A stretch of 64,000 nucleotides of DNA from Pyronema omphalodes (Eukaryota > Ascomycota > Pezizomycetes > Pezizales > Pyronemataceae): contig JAJJXM010000028.1 in assembly GCA_024516155.1 (NCBI GenBank), forward strand, positions 186,001 to 250,000. Direction: 5' to 3'. The number at the start of each line of letters is the position of its first letter. Within the stretch, counting starts at the first letter, position 1. The notes under the pieces were generated by a model, which made no database searches, was not told where the DNA came from, and was given only the letters and a program-made list of their open reading frames with translations. A program made the position numbers and the translations under genes. Of the stretch, positions 21,745 to 34,759 are shown in pieces.

Positions 21745-23537
21745 ATGCACGCTTTCGAGGTACTGTAGTACAGCCCGTCCCGCTCTGCTCATTTGTTGCA
21801 ACTTCCACAAAAAAACAGCCCGCGACGCCACAAATTAAACGTTCGAGAAGCAACAAAAACAGTAGCTAATTGAAATCATGAGAACAGACCCTCTTTGCTG
21901 TACCCCTAAAATGTGAGGCGTGTATTGCACATGTCTCAGGAAAGCTACACGAGCTTCCTGGTGAGTCTCCCAGAGATCAGGTTGCTATGACGTTGGATCA
22001 TTTTGAAGCAACTATAGAAATGGTGGTATTATACATTCATGGCTAATCACTCACTAGGTATAATCAGTGTAAATGCCGATCTGAAGGAACAGTTAGTTGC
22101 AGTTGAGGGAACCGGTACGTCCTGAGTTCGGCTTTTGAAGTTCGGTTTGAAGCTGCAGCTCGAAACTGTACTCCCGATCTACTCCTGTGGTTGTCTTCAT
22201 TACATTCCCGAACTCTCAAAACTGCATCTACCCCGTATTCATACAACCCGAAGCTACCTCATAAGCCCGATTTACTTTACCTATCTACCCCGCCGAATAT
22301 CCTTCTCCATCCCGAGCCGGACGAACCAAAATTCACTTCATGTTCCTGCAGCTTATCCATACCCATACCCATGCCCAATCTACTCCTCTAAATCTCCCTA
22401 CAATTTAACGTCTCAGATCTACCACGGGACACCACAGTTTCAGCATGCTATGAATGACTACTAACATCATTTCCCCAGTCGCTCCCTCCAAGATTGTTTC
22501 CGCGATCCAATCCACCGGCCGTGATGCCATTCTACGAGGAAGCGGTAAACCCAACTCCGCCGCCGTCTCTATCCTGGAAACACATGCACCAGGTGTAAAG
22601 GACCCTGTTCGCGGACTTGCTCGGATGGTACAAGTTTCCCCGGAACACACTGTCATCGACCTTTCTGTCAAAGGCCTTTCCCCGGGACATTACTTTGCTT
22701 CTGTCCGAGAAAATGGTGATATTTCAAAGGGGGCTGTATCCACAGGAGGAGTTTGGAAGGAGGGAGATGATATCAGGGGTGATTTTGGGGAGGTGGAAGT
22801 TGGAGAGGATGGAACTGGAAGTGCATTCTTGGAGAGGAAAGTGGCGATTTGGGAACTCATTGGACGGAGCTTTGTGGTTAGTAAGAAGAGGGAAGGCTGG
22901 GCAGAGAATGAAAAGGATACGGTTTGTGGAGTCATTGCAAGAAGTGCTGGCGTGTGGCAGAATGAGAAAACTGTAGGTTCTTCCCTTATTTCCTTTGCTT
23001 GTCACTCGGGGGGATTCGGGATATGGAACGGATTTGCTTGGTGCATGGTGCATGGTGCACGAAGGTTTTCTTGGCTTCTTTTCTACGACGGTGCGGAACT
23101 TATGGGGCGGGCATCCAATGGTACCTCGCGACCTACGAATCTATTTACATGCCCGCACAATTTCCTGCCTGTTCGCCTCGCCTTATAGGGTTCTTTGCAG
23201 ATCCTCTGGTTCACTTCACTGCTTTTTCTGCCCCTAAGTCTCCGGTCACCCTGAGGTGCTGTTTTAGATGGAGAGTGATATTTCATGCAGCGATCTAACA
23301 GGTCGGGATATCACGTTGTGCACCTTACCTTACCTTTCCCTTCTTAGCTTGGATAGAAGGCTAAAACTAAGACGTCTCATCACCGCATGTCGGGATGGGT
23401 TCAGGGAATAATGGATTGGGAAATGGAATTTTGAGGAGAGAGAAAGAGGCTGATTTTGGGTTTGATAGGTCTGCGCTTGCTCGGGTAAAACTGTGTGGGA
23501 GGAAAGAAAGGAACAGGTTGGAAAGGGTATGATTTAA
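21745..23537 (+). CDS. CCS1: Copper chaperone for Cu/Zn superoxide dismutase (CCS1/Lys7)
   Basis: Exons 21745-21759 (MHAFE), 21888-21960, 22058-22114, 22479-22972 and 23469-23537 give 235 aa. Domain I (HMA-like, about 5-70) starts TLFAVPLKCEAC with the copper-binding pair C14 and C17. Domain II (about 80-205) is SOD-like: GRDAILRGSGKPNSAAVSIL, then VIDLSVKGLSPGHY, WELIGRSFVV and VCGVIARSAGVW. Domain III is the separate last exon and carries C215-A-C217 followed by SGKTVWEER and a short tail ending in GMI. The protein loads copper into SOD1 and forms its disulfide in cytosol and mitochondrial intermembrane space. The CxC exon lies beyond a 496-bp intron; translation past the 22972 donor reaches a stop at 23188 and would lose this exon. 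All phases agree. Confidence 0.92.
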
Positions 23538-26288
23538 GGCCGTATGTAAGCTCATCGATATGTCGGGACTCGGATGACATGGAGTGAGGGGTATGTAGAT
23601 GTCGGGGGCGAAGAACGAGAAGAAAGAGAAGAACGAGAAGAACGAGAAGAACGAGAAGAAGAAGAAGTGGGATGGATGACATACACGTTCACTTGAAGAT
23701 TGGGGGTCTAAGGATTTAAGGATATCATTAAAAAGCACCGGCGTTTATCGGGGAGGGTTATTTATATTATACTTTTTGAAATTCGACTTTCCACATCACA
23801 TCACATCACATCACATCACATCATATACAATCCACCATCTTTATATGACTTCAACTTGTACACCCCCCACTACCAAAACCCTCGCATCTCAAAAATCTTC
23901 CAGGAGAGACTTACATATTATACTCGTACCCCTTAAACGTTGTCGTGATATATGGAGTTTCATTCCTTGATATCTCGTCTCGTTTACTCAGGGCTAGAGG
24001 TACTGTTTCTTTTTGTTGTTCTTTTCTTTTCTTTTTTGTTGTGTCGTTCTGATTCCCGAGGAATTTTTTACATACCATACCGTGCTGCTCTTGCCTGTGG
24101 TTTTGGTTTGCTATGGTGTACCCCACCACCACCACCACCACCACCACCACCACCACCACCACCACCACCACCACCACCACCACCACCACCACCACCACTA
24201 TTCATCCGTTGGTCCTGACTGCCCGCCTGCTGCAGGCTTCATATAACAAGCATATTAGGCGGTAGGGGGGCATATTGGGCGGTAAGGAACAGTAGGGGGC
24301 GGTAGGGTATATACACCCGGGGGATTGGGTTTCAGCGGTTTCAGCGGTTACAGAGCTGTTTCATAATGTGGCTATGTACATGGGATTCGATTCCGATTCG
24401 TCTTAATGGCGCTGCTTGATTGCTTGATTGCTTGACTACTTGATTGCTTGGAAAACGAAGTTTTTTTGGCCAGTGGAGAAAGATGGATGGCCACCATACA
24501 TACATATACATATACTTTTCGCAATCTGAAACCACTGATGGTATATCGGGTTTTGAGCTGTGGACTTTGCGGGCTTTGCGGGCTTTGTGGAGCGGCTATG
24601 GGATTTCGATGTCGGGATCGGGATCAAATTACAGGCCAAGCTACAAGGCCTACGATAAACAACCGCCCGCCAAAGTGGGAGCTATATACTCGTGCATGAC
24701 ACTTTTTGCAGCTGAAGTGTGCTGCACGAGTAGCTATGGGTGGGTATTTCGAGTTGCAGTTGCAAGTTGCAGTTGCAGTTGCCCCACCCCACCCACCCAC
24801 CATACATATACAGCATCCAAGTATCCAAGCATCCAAGCATCCAAGCATCCAAGTATTCAAGCATCCAAGCATATCCAAAGGGAACAATATTATCCAACAC
24901 TCCAATGAAATTCGTTTCCTGATGGGATGGACCAAAGGATCCCAGAAGCGCCACCGTGGCTGGCTGATGGAAAAAGGAATTCAAATGAATGTATAGTATA
25001 GTGTTATCAAGGGTATGGGGTTTTATCTTACATTATCATCCTTCGTTGTGCTTCTGTGCTTCGCTTGCTTGCTTCGCTTCGCTTCAAGAATCGGCTCTCT
25101 TCTCAATTCTCTACTGCTGCTGCTGCTCTTTTTGTTGCGATTTGTGGTGATTTGTGGAGATTTTTGGGGATTTGTTCGCTTCCATCATCCTTTGAACGCC
25201 CCGCGAGCTACCTCTGCTTCTGCTTCTGCTTTTGCTTTTGCTTCTGCTTCGCCCCTCCTCCCCCCTCCTCTCCCCTCCCCTCCCCTCCCCTCCCCTCCCC
25301 TCCCCTCCCCTACCCTCCAAACCCCCTTGTTGTGTTCCCGATCCCTTTCCCCCAAGGCCAAACCACAGCTGTTGTTGCTCAGTCGGACTTTTTTACAAAA
25401 ACTGCCCTCACAAAGCTGTCTGTCTGTATATGCACCAGAGCATCCGAACGAAAAGGCAGTTTTCCAGCTTAGGTTCAGTACGCACCCCTCCCTCTCCTCC
25501 GTCCCTTACAACAATCCTTTACCCGTGAATCTGCCAGTCCTCTGATCAGTTCACTCAGTTTATTTTCTGTTACTTTACAATTTTTTTTATTACCTTGATC
25601 CTCGTTTTTAATATCTTTGGTTTTTGGTTTACAGGTACAGATTGGGTCATCAATAAGGGTTTTCTATTGGACTTCTGGACTATATTGCAATTTGGAAGTC
25701 ATTTAATCATTCCCTAACCCCCCCCCCCCCCCCAAATCTATCCAATAATCAACTACTTGTCGCTGGCTGGTTCCTGCGCGGAAGAAGATCAGCATTTGAG
25801 CTTCCGATTTTGCGTGAGAGTTTACTACCGCTTTGCACGCTTCGCAAGCTTTGCAAGCTTCGCTCCCCTTTTACAGCAAAAAAAAAGTCAGAGTTACTCG
25901 CTCGCTCGTTCGCTCGCGTTGCCGTTGCGCTCTACGCTCCTCGTCCCTCGTTCCTGCATACCTCGTTCGATCACCCTCCGATCCACAGTGCAGCCAACAT
26001 AGCCGTGCGCACCGTCTCCTGCGTCGCTGCGTCGCTGCTTCTGCGTTCGATCCCTCGATCCCTCAATCCCTCGTCGCCTCTGCAGCCCCCATTACCACGA
26101 GGTCTTGGCCACCAGAAAGCTCATCCACCCCTCTTATCCTCCTGATCACCGCATCATCAGTCCAGCGAGCCACGAATCGACGGAGGAAGGTCGTGAAGTC
26201 GAGCAGCGAAAACAGAAAACCGGAAAACAGAAAACAGACAACGGAAAACAGAGTCTCCTAAACACATCGCACATATACGACTACTACG
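23538..26288. other. Intergenic region between ccs1 and noxR
   Basis: No gene recognised. It holds GAACGAGAA repeats (about 23611-23660), a CATCA run (about 23797-23822), a perfect ACC trinucleotide array (24122-24198), an ATCCAAGC repeat (about 24815-24872), a TCCCC pentamer array (25271-25311) and a run of 15 C (about 25719-25733). The last 600 bp, CT-rich with many CGCTCGTTCG-like bits, probably contain the noxR promoter and leader. Proline-rich frames at 25015-25545 come from the pyrimidine-rich repeats. Confidence 0.55.
24122..24198. repeat. (ACC)n trinucleotide array, about 25 copies
   Basis: Uninterrupted ACC/CAC/CCA repeat. Depending on frame it reads as poly-His, poly-Pro or poly-Thr; no start, splice or domain context makes it coding. 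Confidence 0.95.
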
Positions 26289-28540
26289 ATGTCTTTAAAG
26301 CAGGTGAGAAAGAATAACGACGTGGCGGTTAACTAAAATCTGCAAACTTCAGGGGTCTTTCATAAAACTTGTCAAACGGAAAGCTGATCATTCATTCGTA
26401 AATTAGGAAATCGAAAGTTGGGTCGAAGCTCTATCTCATTACGATGTTCAGGACTATGAAAAAGCTCTCGAGGTGTTTGAGCAGAATGCAGACACGTCGA
26501 AAATCTACTTCAATGTCGGAATGATCCATGCCACGCTTGGAGAGCACGAGAGGGCGGTACGTAACGAATTTTGTTTAGATCTCGAAAGCATGATTACTTC
26601 ACACTTACTTCCCAATGGCAATCTCCCCACTCATTTAAAGTTTTGGAAGCTCAAAACCCACGTGGGAAAGCTTCTAGTGGGTGAGATATGGGAAAAAAAA
26701 GCTCTAGCTAACAAGGAGAATGATCAACAGGTCGAAGCTTATCAAAGAGCTACAAAGCTTGACTCGTTTCTAGCTGTCGCATATTTCCAAATGGGTGTTT
26801 CTAACTTCCTCCTCGGCGAGTTTGCTGAGGCAATGACGAACTTTAACGATGCGCTATTATACCTGAGAGGAAACACTCTTATCGATTATGAGCAGCTGGG
26901 ATTGAAATTTAAGCTCTACTCTTGTGAGGTGCTGTTTAACAGAGGTCTTTGTTACATCTACGACGAGCAGCATGAGCTCGGAATGAAGGATTTGGAATAC
27001 GCGGCAAAGGAGAAGCAGGTTGAGGACCACAATGTTATCGACGATGCGATTCGCGAACAGGCCGAGGTACTTGACAGCTCCCGATTGCACTCTCGCTGGT
27101 TGGTGATCGCTAACTTCTCCAGGGCTACACTGTTTTCTCCGTCGGCGTCGGCGTTCTCTACCGCCCCAACGAATCGAAGGTCCGCAATGTAGCAACCAAA
27201 GACTACCTCGGAAAGGCCCGTCTCGTCGCCGCTTCCGATGCCCAAAACGCCTTCACCGGTTTCCACGGAGCAGAAGTCAAGCGTCAGGAGATGACCCAAA
27301 CCGCAGCGCAAGACGATCGCTCACCCAGCGAAATCTCCTTCGCTGCCTCAAACCTCGTCAAAAAAGATCTCGTCTCCCGCCGGGACGATGCCGACGCCAA
27401 AGACCGTGGAGGATTCCCCCCTACTCCCCCACCAGAGAACGAATTCACTCCCGGAAAGCCAGTGCGCGCTAACACCGTCGCTGCTCCCGGTCGTGAAACC
27501 TCCGGCCGCGAAACCCCCGGAATGCAAGGTGGACGTAGTACGTCCATCCGTGATCAGGAGCGCCGTGATCAGAGCCAGTCTCGTGCTGGAAGTGAACGTG
27601 GTGATCGCGGCGACCCAAGAGGTTTGGAGCCTGGATACGGCCCCCCAAGACGTGCTCAGACCTCCGCCGTACCCGAACCCCGTCGAGCCTACTCCGCACG
27701 CAATGCCCCACCTAGCACCTCCTCTCGCTCGGGTTCCATTCGTGGTGATAGGCCGCCCATGCGGGACCTCGAGAGAGACCGCTCGCAGATAAGGGAGCCC
27801 CACAGGGAGCAGAGCAGGAGGAGAAATGATTATGCGGACGAGATTGAAAGTAACCCCTACAATGACGACTTATATGACATGTATGGATCTGAGAGAAGGG
27901 AGCCGAGTGTGGCTCCTAACAGGAGAGGCCCGGGATCAGTTAGGAGACAACAGAGCACAAGGAGGTATGATGATGATGAGTATGCAAGCGATGCGTACGA
28001 GGGATCAAGCTTCGATGAGGAGGAGGCCTTTGAGATGCTTGATAGCAGGAGTGTGAGGTCGGGCAGCTCAAGGAGGCCGGATGTGAAGAAGGTGAGCAAA
28101 ACCCTGTTGATCCGAAACTTTGGAGCAACAGAAACTGACTTTTTCCAGATTAAAATCAAGGCTCACGGAGAAATTGATACACGAATGATCATCATTACGA
28201 CGGGAGTTGATTACGCAGAGTTCGTCCGGCGTCTACAGGAGAAATTTGGCTACCAGAAGAACGTACGATGCAAGATCCAGGACGAGGACGGAGACGGAAT
28301 GATTTCTCTAAGCGACCAGGAGGATTTGGATAATGCTATTTCAGCGGCCAAGAGATTGGCAAGACGAGAGAGATCGGAGTTTGGTAGATTGGAGGTATGT
28401 TTACTTTTCCCGAGTGAAGCGGGGTGAGGATGTCTCGGAACACGGAGCATCCGAGCGTTGTGCCACGTCAGCTCGAGTGATACCTAAAGAATAGAAAAAG
28501 CTGACATAATGCATAGATTTGGGTACAGGAAGTCAAATAA
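26289..28540 (+). CDS. noxR: NADPH oxidase regulator NoxR (p67phox-like: TPR, activation segment, PB1)
   Basis: Exons 26289-26303 (MSLKQ), 26407-26556, 26731-27066, 27123-28091, 28149-28394 and 28517-28540 give 579 aa. Residues 6-160 form TPR repeats (KIYFNVGMIHATLGEHERA, AVAYFQMGVSNFLLGEFAEA, EVLFNRGLCYIYDEQHELG). About 168-215 is the activation-like segment, including VLYRPNESK and DYLGKARLVAASDA. A disordered Ser/Arg/Pro/Asp-rich region (about 220-485) follows, then a PB1 domain (about 491-575) with KIKAHGEIDTRMI and an acidic CKIQDEDGDGM loop. The tail IWVQEVK is a 24-nt last exon. NoxR binds RacA and activates NoxA/NoxB at membranes to make superoxide for hyphal fusion, polarity and fruiting-body formation. 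Introns 2 (174 bp) and 4 (57 bp) are stop-free multiples of three, so retained forms would stay in frame. Confidence 0.92.
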
Positions 28541-31500
28541 TCTTGCTAGCAGCTAACATATTATATCACATTTGTTTGGGTCATAGTGTTTGGGTGAATA
28601 TCTTGGAGGATCTTTGTTATTTTTTCCCCTTTGGTTTTCCGTTTTCATTTTTTTGGCGACTTTTTTACCGTACTATCTTGTTTGTGTTTCACTCGGTTTC
28701 CTATATTGGTGGATCTGTTTTCTTTTTTTTTCTATACCATATTTCCAAGCTTCGTTTCTGGGTTCATGATTTTTTTCTTTTTTTTTTTTTTTGCGAGCTA
28801 TACACATTCTGAGATATACTAACTAACTGGAGACTTCTTTTTTTTTTTTTGTTGCGACACTTGTTTGGGTTTTATGCATTTTATATTTGTTTACAGAACA
28901 GATTTTTTGTTAATTTTGATTTGGGGATTCTAGCCATCGAAGAAATGCAATGGATGGGGTTTATCAAGGATATTAAAGAGTTGCACGTGTCTGTGAGAAG
29001 ATCGCTGTGAATTGAATGACCATGAAATGAGCGTGGAATAGCCATGAAGATATCATGAGTGTTTCGCAAACTTTTGATGTTTCGGGTCTGTATAAAGGTT
29101 GCCTACGTACCGTGAGTCGGTTAACTGTCCCCTGGATTCTGGCGGCGAAATTTGCGGTGAAGCATGCCATTTTGCAGCTTCGTCATGCAGGAAGACATGC
29201 TTCATTCCACCCTTTGGCTGCTTTAGAATTCAAATGCACGTACTTCGCCGCACCTTTTGGCCGCTTTTTGAGTAACTTCACAGGCGGATTTGTATCCTCC
29301 GTTTCGCCGCTTAAGCTCCGTCCTGGGCTTTTTAAGGACTGTCTGTGATTGGGGATTCTTGTCACTCATTCATACAGCATCCACTTCCATATCACCATAA
29401 CTCCTCATTTTAAGCCTTTTCTACCCTCTGTATCTTTTTCCCATCTTTTGCTACTTGCTCTTGATGCAAGGCTTCTTTCTAAAGTACATTTGATTTCGTT
29501 TCCACTAGGGTTCGTCCCTTCGAATCGTCGCCGCTGCAAAACCTATCTGCAACCCCGACCACCTCGATACCATGATGCAACCTCTGATGAACTTGGACTT
29601 GATGCGATTGCTCAAGTATTACTAAGCTGTTGTTTGCTGACATTATAAATGAATTCAAAGGTCCGACATTGTTTGATGTCATAGAGAAAATGTAAAAAAA
29701 AGCAAAAAAAGAACACTACGAATCACCCCCGGAGACTTTCACGACCACGGCAGTATAGCATCAGGCTGGACCCACCTGATGCTGGCAGCACTTTCCTAGG
29801 ATAAAAACTGGTTGCGTACACCTGTTTTTCCTTCGTTACGTCTTTTCCTAGGCATGGACACCTGCCTCTGGCTGCCTCGGGACTTCTCCAAATCGACAAC
29901 TTGTGACTTGTATGTGGGACATGTACCGTCATGGATGAACGGAGCCGCAGTGCACTCAGCTCGAGAGATAGAGCAATAAAAAACGGATTGATAAATTTCG
30001 AGAACGGCTTATACGTTGATTGCAGGCACTATAAGCTCAAAAACAACTACAAACACCAGTCAGCTCCCCCCCCATAGAGCTACGGGCAGACGAAAAAGTC
30101 TGTCTTTGTTTTTCTTGTTTTTACTTGCAAGTTTGATCGACCGAAAACCAAATTTTTTTGTTTTTATGCAAGTTTGATAGACCGGATACCAAAAGTTATT
30201 ATTATGATACCCCAGAAGAGCGGTACACCATTGCAGTCGTGGGCTCGATATTCAACTTGGCTTGTATCTATTGTTTCCTTCTTTCAGCTATGTCCTTTAT
30301 CCCTGCTGGTCTTCGACCGCGTGGTTCTAGTATCATCCATTGGACGAAGAACTCGGACGAATGTTAGGGTGAGTCATTTTCCTTTCCAACATTTTTCTCC
30401 AATCCCCATTATTCCCCTCGTACGTCAAGTTGCATCACATGGTAGGTGGGTTGGGGGAGTGGCAGTTGCCAGGAATAGGTGGAAGGATCCAAAATCAGAG
30501 GTGAGTTTTATCTCTTGTCTTTTGGGGGATTTAAGCGGTTGGGATTGAAGTATGGCAGTGATGGCTTTTACAGTTGTAGTCTCTATATTCTATAATTATG
30601 CTTTTTCTGGTTGCCAGATAATATTTTTTGGATGGGTTAATGTATGACATATCTTTGGTTTATCATATATATTTATTTGAGTTTCAATTTATTTTCAGCA
30701 CGCTTGACAAGAATCCATTCCGAGTGATATTGTGCGATATGAGTCATGGCCTTTGATTACTTGGCGAGATGTACAAGGCCAATAGACCCAGGTTCTAAAC
30801 CTTATGATGCATGTGTGCTGAGGGGTTTGCAAGTCTTGAACCAATTGAGCCGAGTACCATGGCATGAGGGGGGATTACACCAGTCAACTCTCAGCAGCAT
30901 TGACGCTATTTGCAAGTTTGAAGCTTATTGATATGCTCCATTAATGTGGTAAAATACGAGTTTAAATATCAATAGTGCCTCGATAGAGAATTTTGTTCTC
31001 AACTTCAAGTTTCATATTCACAAATAATCTTCTCTGGTCTCTGGATTTCGATTCCTGTAAAATATGAGTCATCAACATATTCTTCTGCCAATTCCCCTGG
31101 CTGAAGAGAATATATCCTATCATACCATTATACTATCACCTCCGCCGTCATCAGGAGTCATGATATATCACCATCACTATCACCTGTACTGTACTGTACT
31201 GTACATAGAACCTATCAAATATCTCAGATATCTCACCCAGAACAGGGTCTAGGAGCCAGAAGCCAGGCAGGTTTGAGGTCTGAGGTCACATGATCAGATA
31301 CCAGCGATTTTCAGCATCATATTCCGTGTTCTTTCATTTGTTATGCATGTGGCATGTCTCTAATCCCTTTGTTCCCTTCGATTCCCTTCGATTCATCAAT
31401 TCCGTGCTTTGGTTTGTTTTTATTACCTGGATTGTGTTTTATTAGTTGCGAGGGTGAGGGTGGGGGTAAAGGATGTTGATATTGCGAGTAGTGAGGAGCT

Positions 31501-34500
31501 CATTGCTATTGTTTTATGAGGGGATGTAGGAGGGCTCAGGGAAGTAATAGTAATAAAAGGATTTAGTGATGCTTTGGGGTGGTGTAGTGTATTGTAGTGT
31601 AGTTTAGAGTAGTGTAGAGTAGTGTAGAGTAGAGTAGTGTAGTTGGAAAAAATGGATCTGTTGAGAGATGGGTGATGGGGGGTGATAATAATATAGTCTT
31701 AAAGATATCTGAAGATATCTGAAGATGTTTTGAAATATATTCACAATCTCAGCAGAAGTAGAATATGTATGTGATACAATAGTTATACCCTCCACATCGC
31801 GCGTTCCCAGGTTCCCATATTCCCACGTCTCCGCAGTAAGACATCATAAAGGCAATTCTAATTTTCTTGTGGCAAGCTGTATGCCTATTTATATATATAT
31901 CGATAACCGTTTACATAACCGACGCAGCAGCATAAGAAACAGAAGTGCTGTAATACTTTGAGTTACTGATAGTGCTATCTGCTATATTATTTAACTCTGT
32001 CTTTAACATCGGAGGAAGAATGGTTGATTTGCTTTATTCTATGTATATATGTAGGGGGTTTGCTTTATGACGGTCTGGTGTTTATGCCAAGTGCCAAGGG
32101 GATTAGTTTGATGCTGTGATATTGCCTTTCGAGTTTGGTAAGGCTGGGGATAGGTGCCGGGAGATGCGGGTGAAGAGACATGGAGAGCGGATAGAGTTCG
32201 GTATGCCTACATAGAAGAACCCAGAGTCGGCTTGGTATGTGTGCATAGCTAGGCAAAGCACCCTTGACTCGCCTACACACGATCAATGAATCGACATGGA
32301 GTTCGCAAGACGAAGAAGTGGGAATTTCATGAGATTGCAGTTTGGTATGGACACCATATACAGAATTAGTTAACCTGCACGTCATTAGTAATAAAAACTC
32401 ATATCGATAGATGATTTGAAGGGGTATTTGATGGTTGTAGATAGAGTGTCTAGTAACGCATGTACATAATGCAGTCGTGTAGCTTCAGTTTCAATTTCAC
32501 ATATATATATATATGAAGAACTGCACTTTTGGAGAAAATTCGGGTGGGGGGAGGGGGGAGGGCATAACAGTTAGGTAGCGGCTTTGTGTAAGTATATCGC
32601 CTATGGAATACGTACATACTAAGAGTACTAAGAATACTAATGTATACATAACATTTTAAGAATACGCGTATTGACGACCGCTGTTGTATGGGTATGTAAT
32701 GAAAGTAGGTTGTACTATAGGTTATAGAAGCCTCAAAGTTTGTGGGCCGCTTGCTACGTGCATTTCATTCGATATCACTCTGAATGAATTTTATATGGAT
32801 CATAGAATAACCTTTTGGTATTTGAAATCGCACTCCCGGGAGGTGTATAGTCTAAGTCTTTGCATATCACAGCAATTAGGATACTGAAGTATGGTAGAAA
32901 TTAATGAACCAAAAAAAAACAGAAGGCTGAGATTGTACCAAAATACTTCATGTGGATGTACTCGGGGGTCTACTCGATTGGCGTTGCAAGGCGGCATGGG
33001 TGGCGCGGGTCGCATATCGATACTTACATACATACTGCATCTTCTATGGAAGCCTCAAGCTGCTAGGTGGTTATCCGTTATGCAGGTAAAGACGATGGGC
33101 GTGTATGCAGCATAGTAAAAAGATTAATAACGGAATAGTAGGAGTTATCAGCGGTATGCTGTAGACAGTAGATAAGATCCCGGAAATGCGTCCATAATAT
33201 GTACTCGAGTATAAAAGCATGTACATACTGAGGTACCCACCACTAGTCATGATCGAGGAAACACAAGTTAGTACTTACAGCCCAGACTTACTTGAGTATT
33301 TCCAATTTTCCATCGACTCCAGAAACGGGGAATCTTTTGCACTGTGCCTATTCGGAAATTGGGACAAAAGCTGTTGAGAATTGTATTTTCAAGGTCATGG
33401 TGATGGTCACGAGCGTAGACGTCTACATAACTCTGGACAATCACATGTCTCTAATCCAACAATTAAGAACTTTGTAGAGCACCTCCATATCAAGAAACCT
33501 TAAGGAAATCCCCAGGAAACCCCCTAGAACCTACCTAGAACCTACCTAGAGCCGTAAACTCGCCTTTTCTCATCTAAAAGCTATCTACGAACCATTTACT
33601 TCTATATTTCATATTTCCTATTCCTCCCTCAGGCTTATTCCTCCGTCAGCCTCCCCCATATTCACACCTTCTCTAAAGTATCACTATACCATTCATTTTT
33701 CTCTCATTATTCTCACATATAACTTACATAAACCTAAGATAACAATACACATGCAGAAAAAGCGTCCAAACTTAAGGAAGCCATGGGCGGGCCGGACACG
33801 GGTGCCGAAGCTTGAAATGAGCTTATGTATACGATATATGTGATTTCCAAGACAGTGCCCGCAGTGACTTACAGACTGTATTGCCTCAGCGCTGGTCTGA
33901 TGAAGAATCTTTCGGTCCGTCTAGTGTTAGTGTCCAGAATTCGGGGTTGATTTATTTGCCATTAGACTATTGAAATCTACGATCCGACTATGTACTTATA
34001 CCCCAAGAGATTTAGTTTTCTATTCTTGATTTATTTTATTTCATTTCATCTATAAACTCCACCCGTCAATGCGGAGTTTTGATCATGGCTGGGGATCATA
34101 GCCGATAGCTACGGATCATTCACAGTTATAGGTGGCGAAATTAGAATCCCCGGGGGTCTTTTTGCATGACTAAATTGTTCAATAGTTTAATCTTTCATTC
34201 GTTCCTTGAATTAAAACTCGGTTTCTTCATTTCATCTAAAACTAAGAGTTCACCTATACTGTATAAAACTATATATCCTAAACAAATTTCCAGATTCCCA
34301 ATGACAGTTATTAAAGCTATCCTCAGCTACGTAGCAACTATATATGCATTATACATAGCATTAACTTTCTCCTTTAATTCTGACTACTGACGATTAACCA
34401 CTGCCTATTGACCATGGCATTGAAGATTGAGGCTTACGTCACTGGGAATTTCTCCCGGACTGCGGACAGTGGACCCTGGACTTTGGACTTTGGATAACTT

Positions 34501-34539
34501 ACTTTTACACTTACTACTCTTACTACTCTTAACTAACAG
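28541..34539. other. Long intergenic region downstream of noxR
   Basis: No gene recognised in about 6 kb. The first 350 bp are T-rich, likely the noxR 3' UTR. Around 29740-29780 a short hairpin GCATCAGG/CCTGATGC is visible. A tandem duplication of about 40 bp occurs at about 30110-30193. TGTAGAGTAG repeats lie at about 31590-31640. The stretch 32000-34500 has almost no satellites and only short broken frames. None of the open frames (all under 125 codons) shows a domain signature. Confidence 0.5.
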
Positions 34540-34759
34540 TCCATAGTCTCCATAGTCTCCATAGTCTCCATAGTCTCCATAGTCTCCATAGTCTCCATAG
34601 TCTCCATAGTCTCCATAGTCTCCATAGTCTCCATAGTCTCCATAGTCTCCATAGTCTCCATAGTCTCCATGGTCTCCATAGTCTCCATAGTCTCCATAGT
34701 CTCCATAGTCTCCATAGTCTCCATAGTCTCCATAGTCTCCATAGTCTCCATAGTCTCCA
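34540..34759. repeat. 9-bp minisatellite CATAGTCTC, about 24 copies
   Basis: Near-perfect array with a single variant copy (CATGGTCTC, about 34669). On the minus strand it reads MET-MET-MET in one frame; this open frame is a repeat artefact with no flanking coding sequence. Confidence 0.95.

Noticed and set aside
21384..21869. 161-codon frame overlapping the 5' part of ccs1
   Set aside because: It covers the divergent promoter and ccs1 exon 1/intron 1 in another frame and has no domain; the ccs1 model is supported by protein conservation.
25015..25545. 176-codon Pro/Ser-rich frame
   Set aside because: Built from CT-rich and TCCCC repeats; overlapping frames look equally open and no splice or domain evidence exists.
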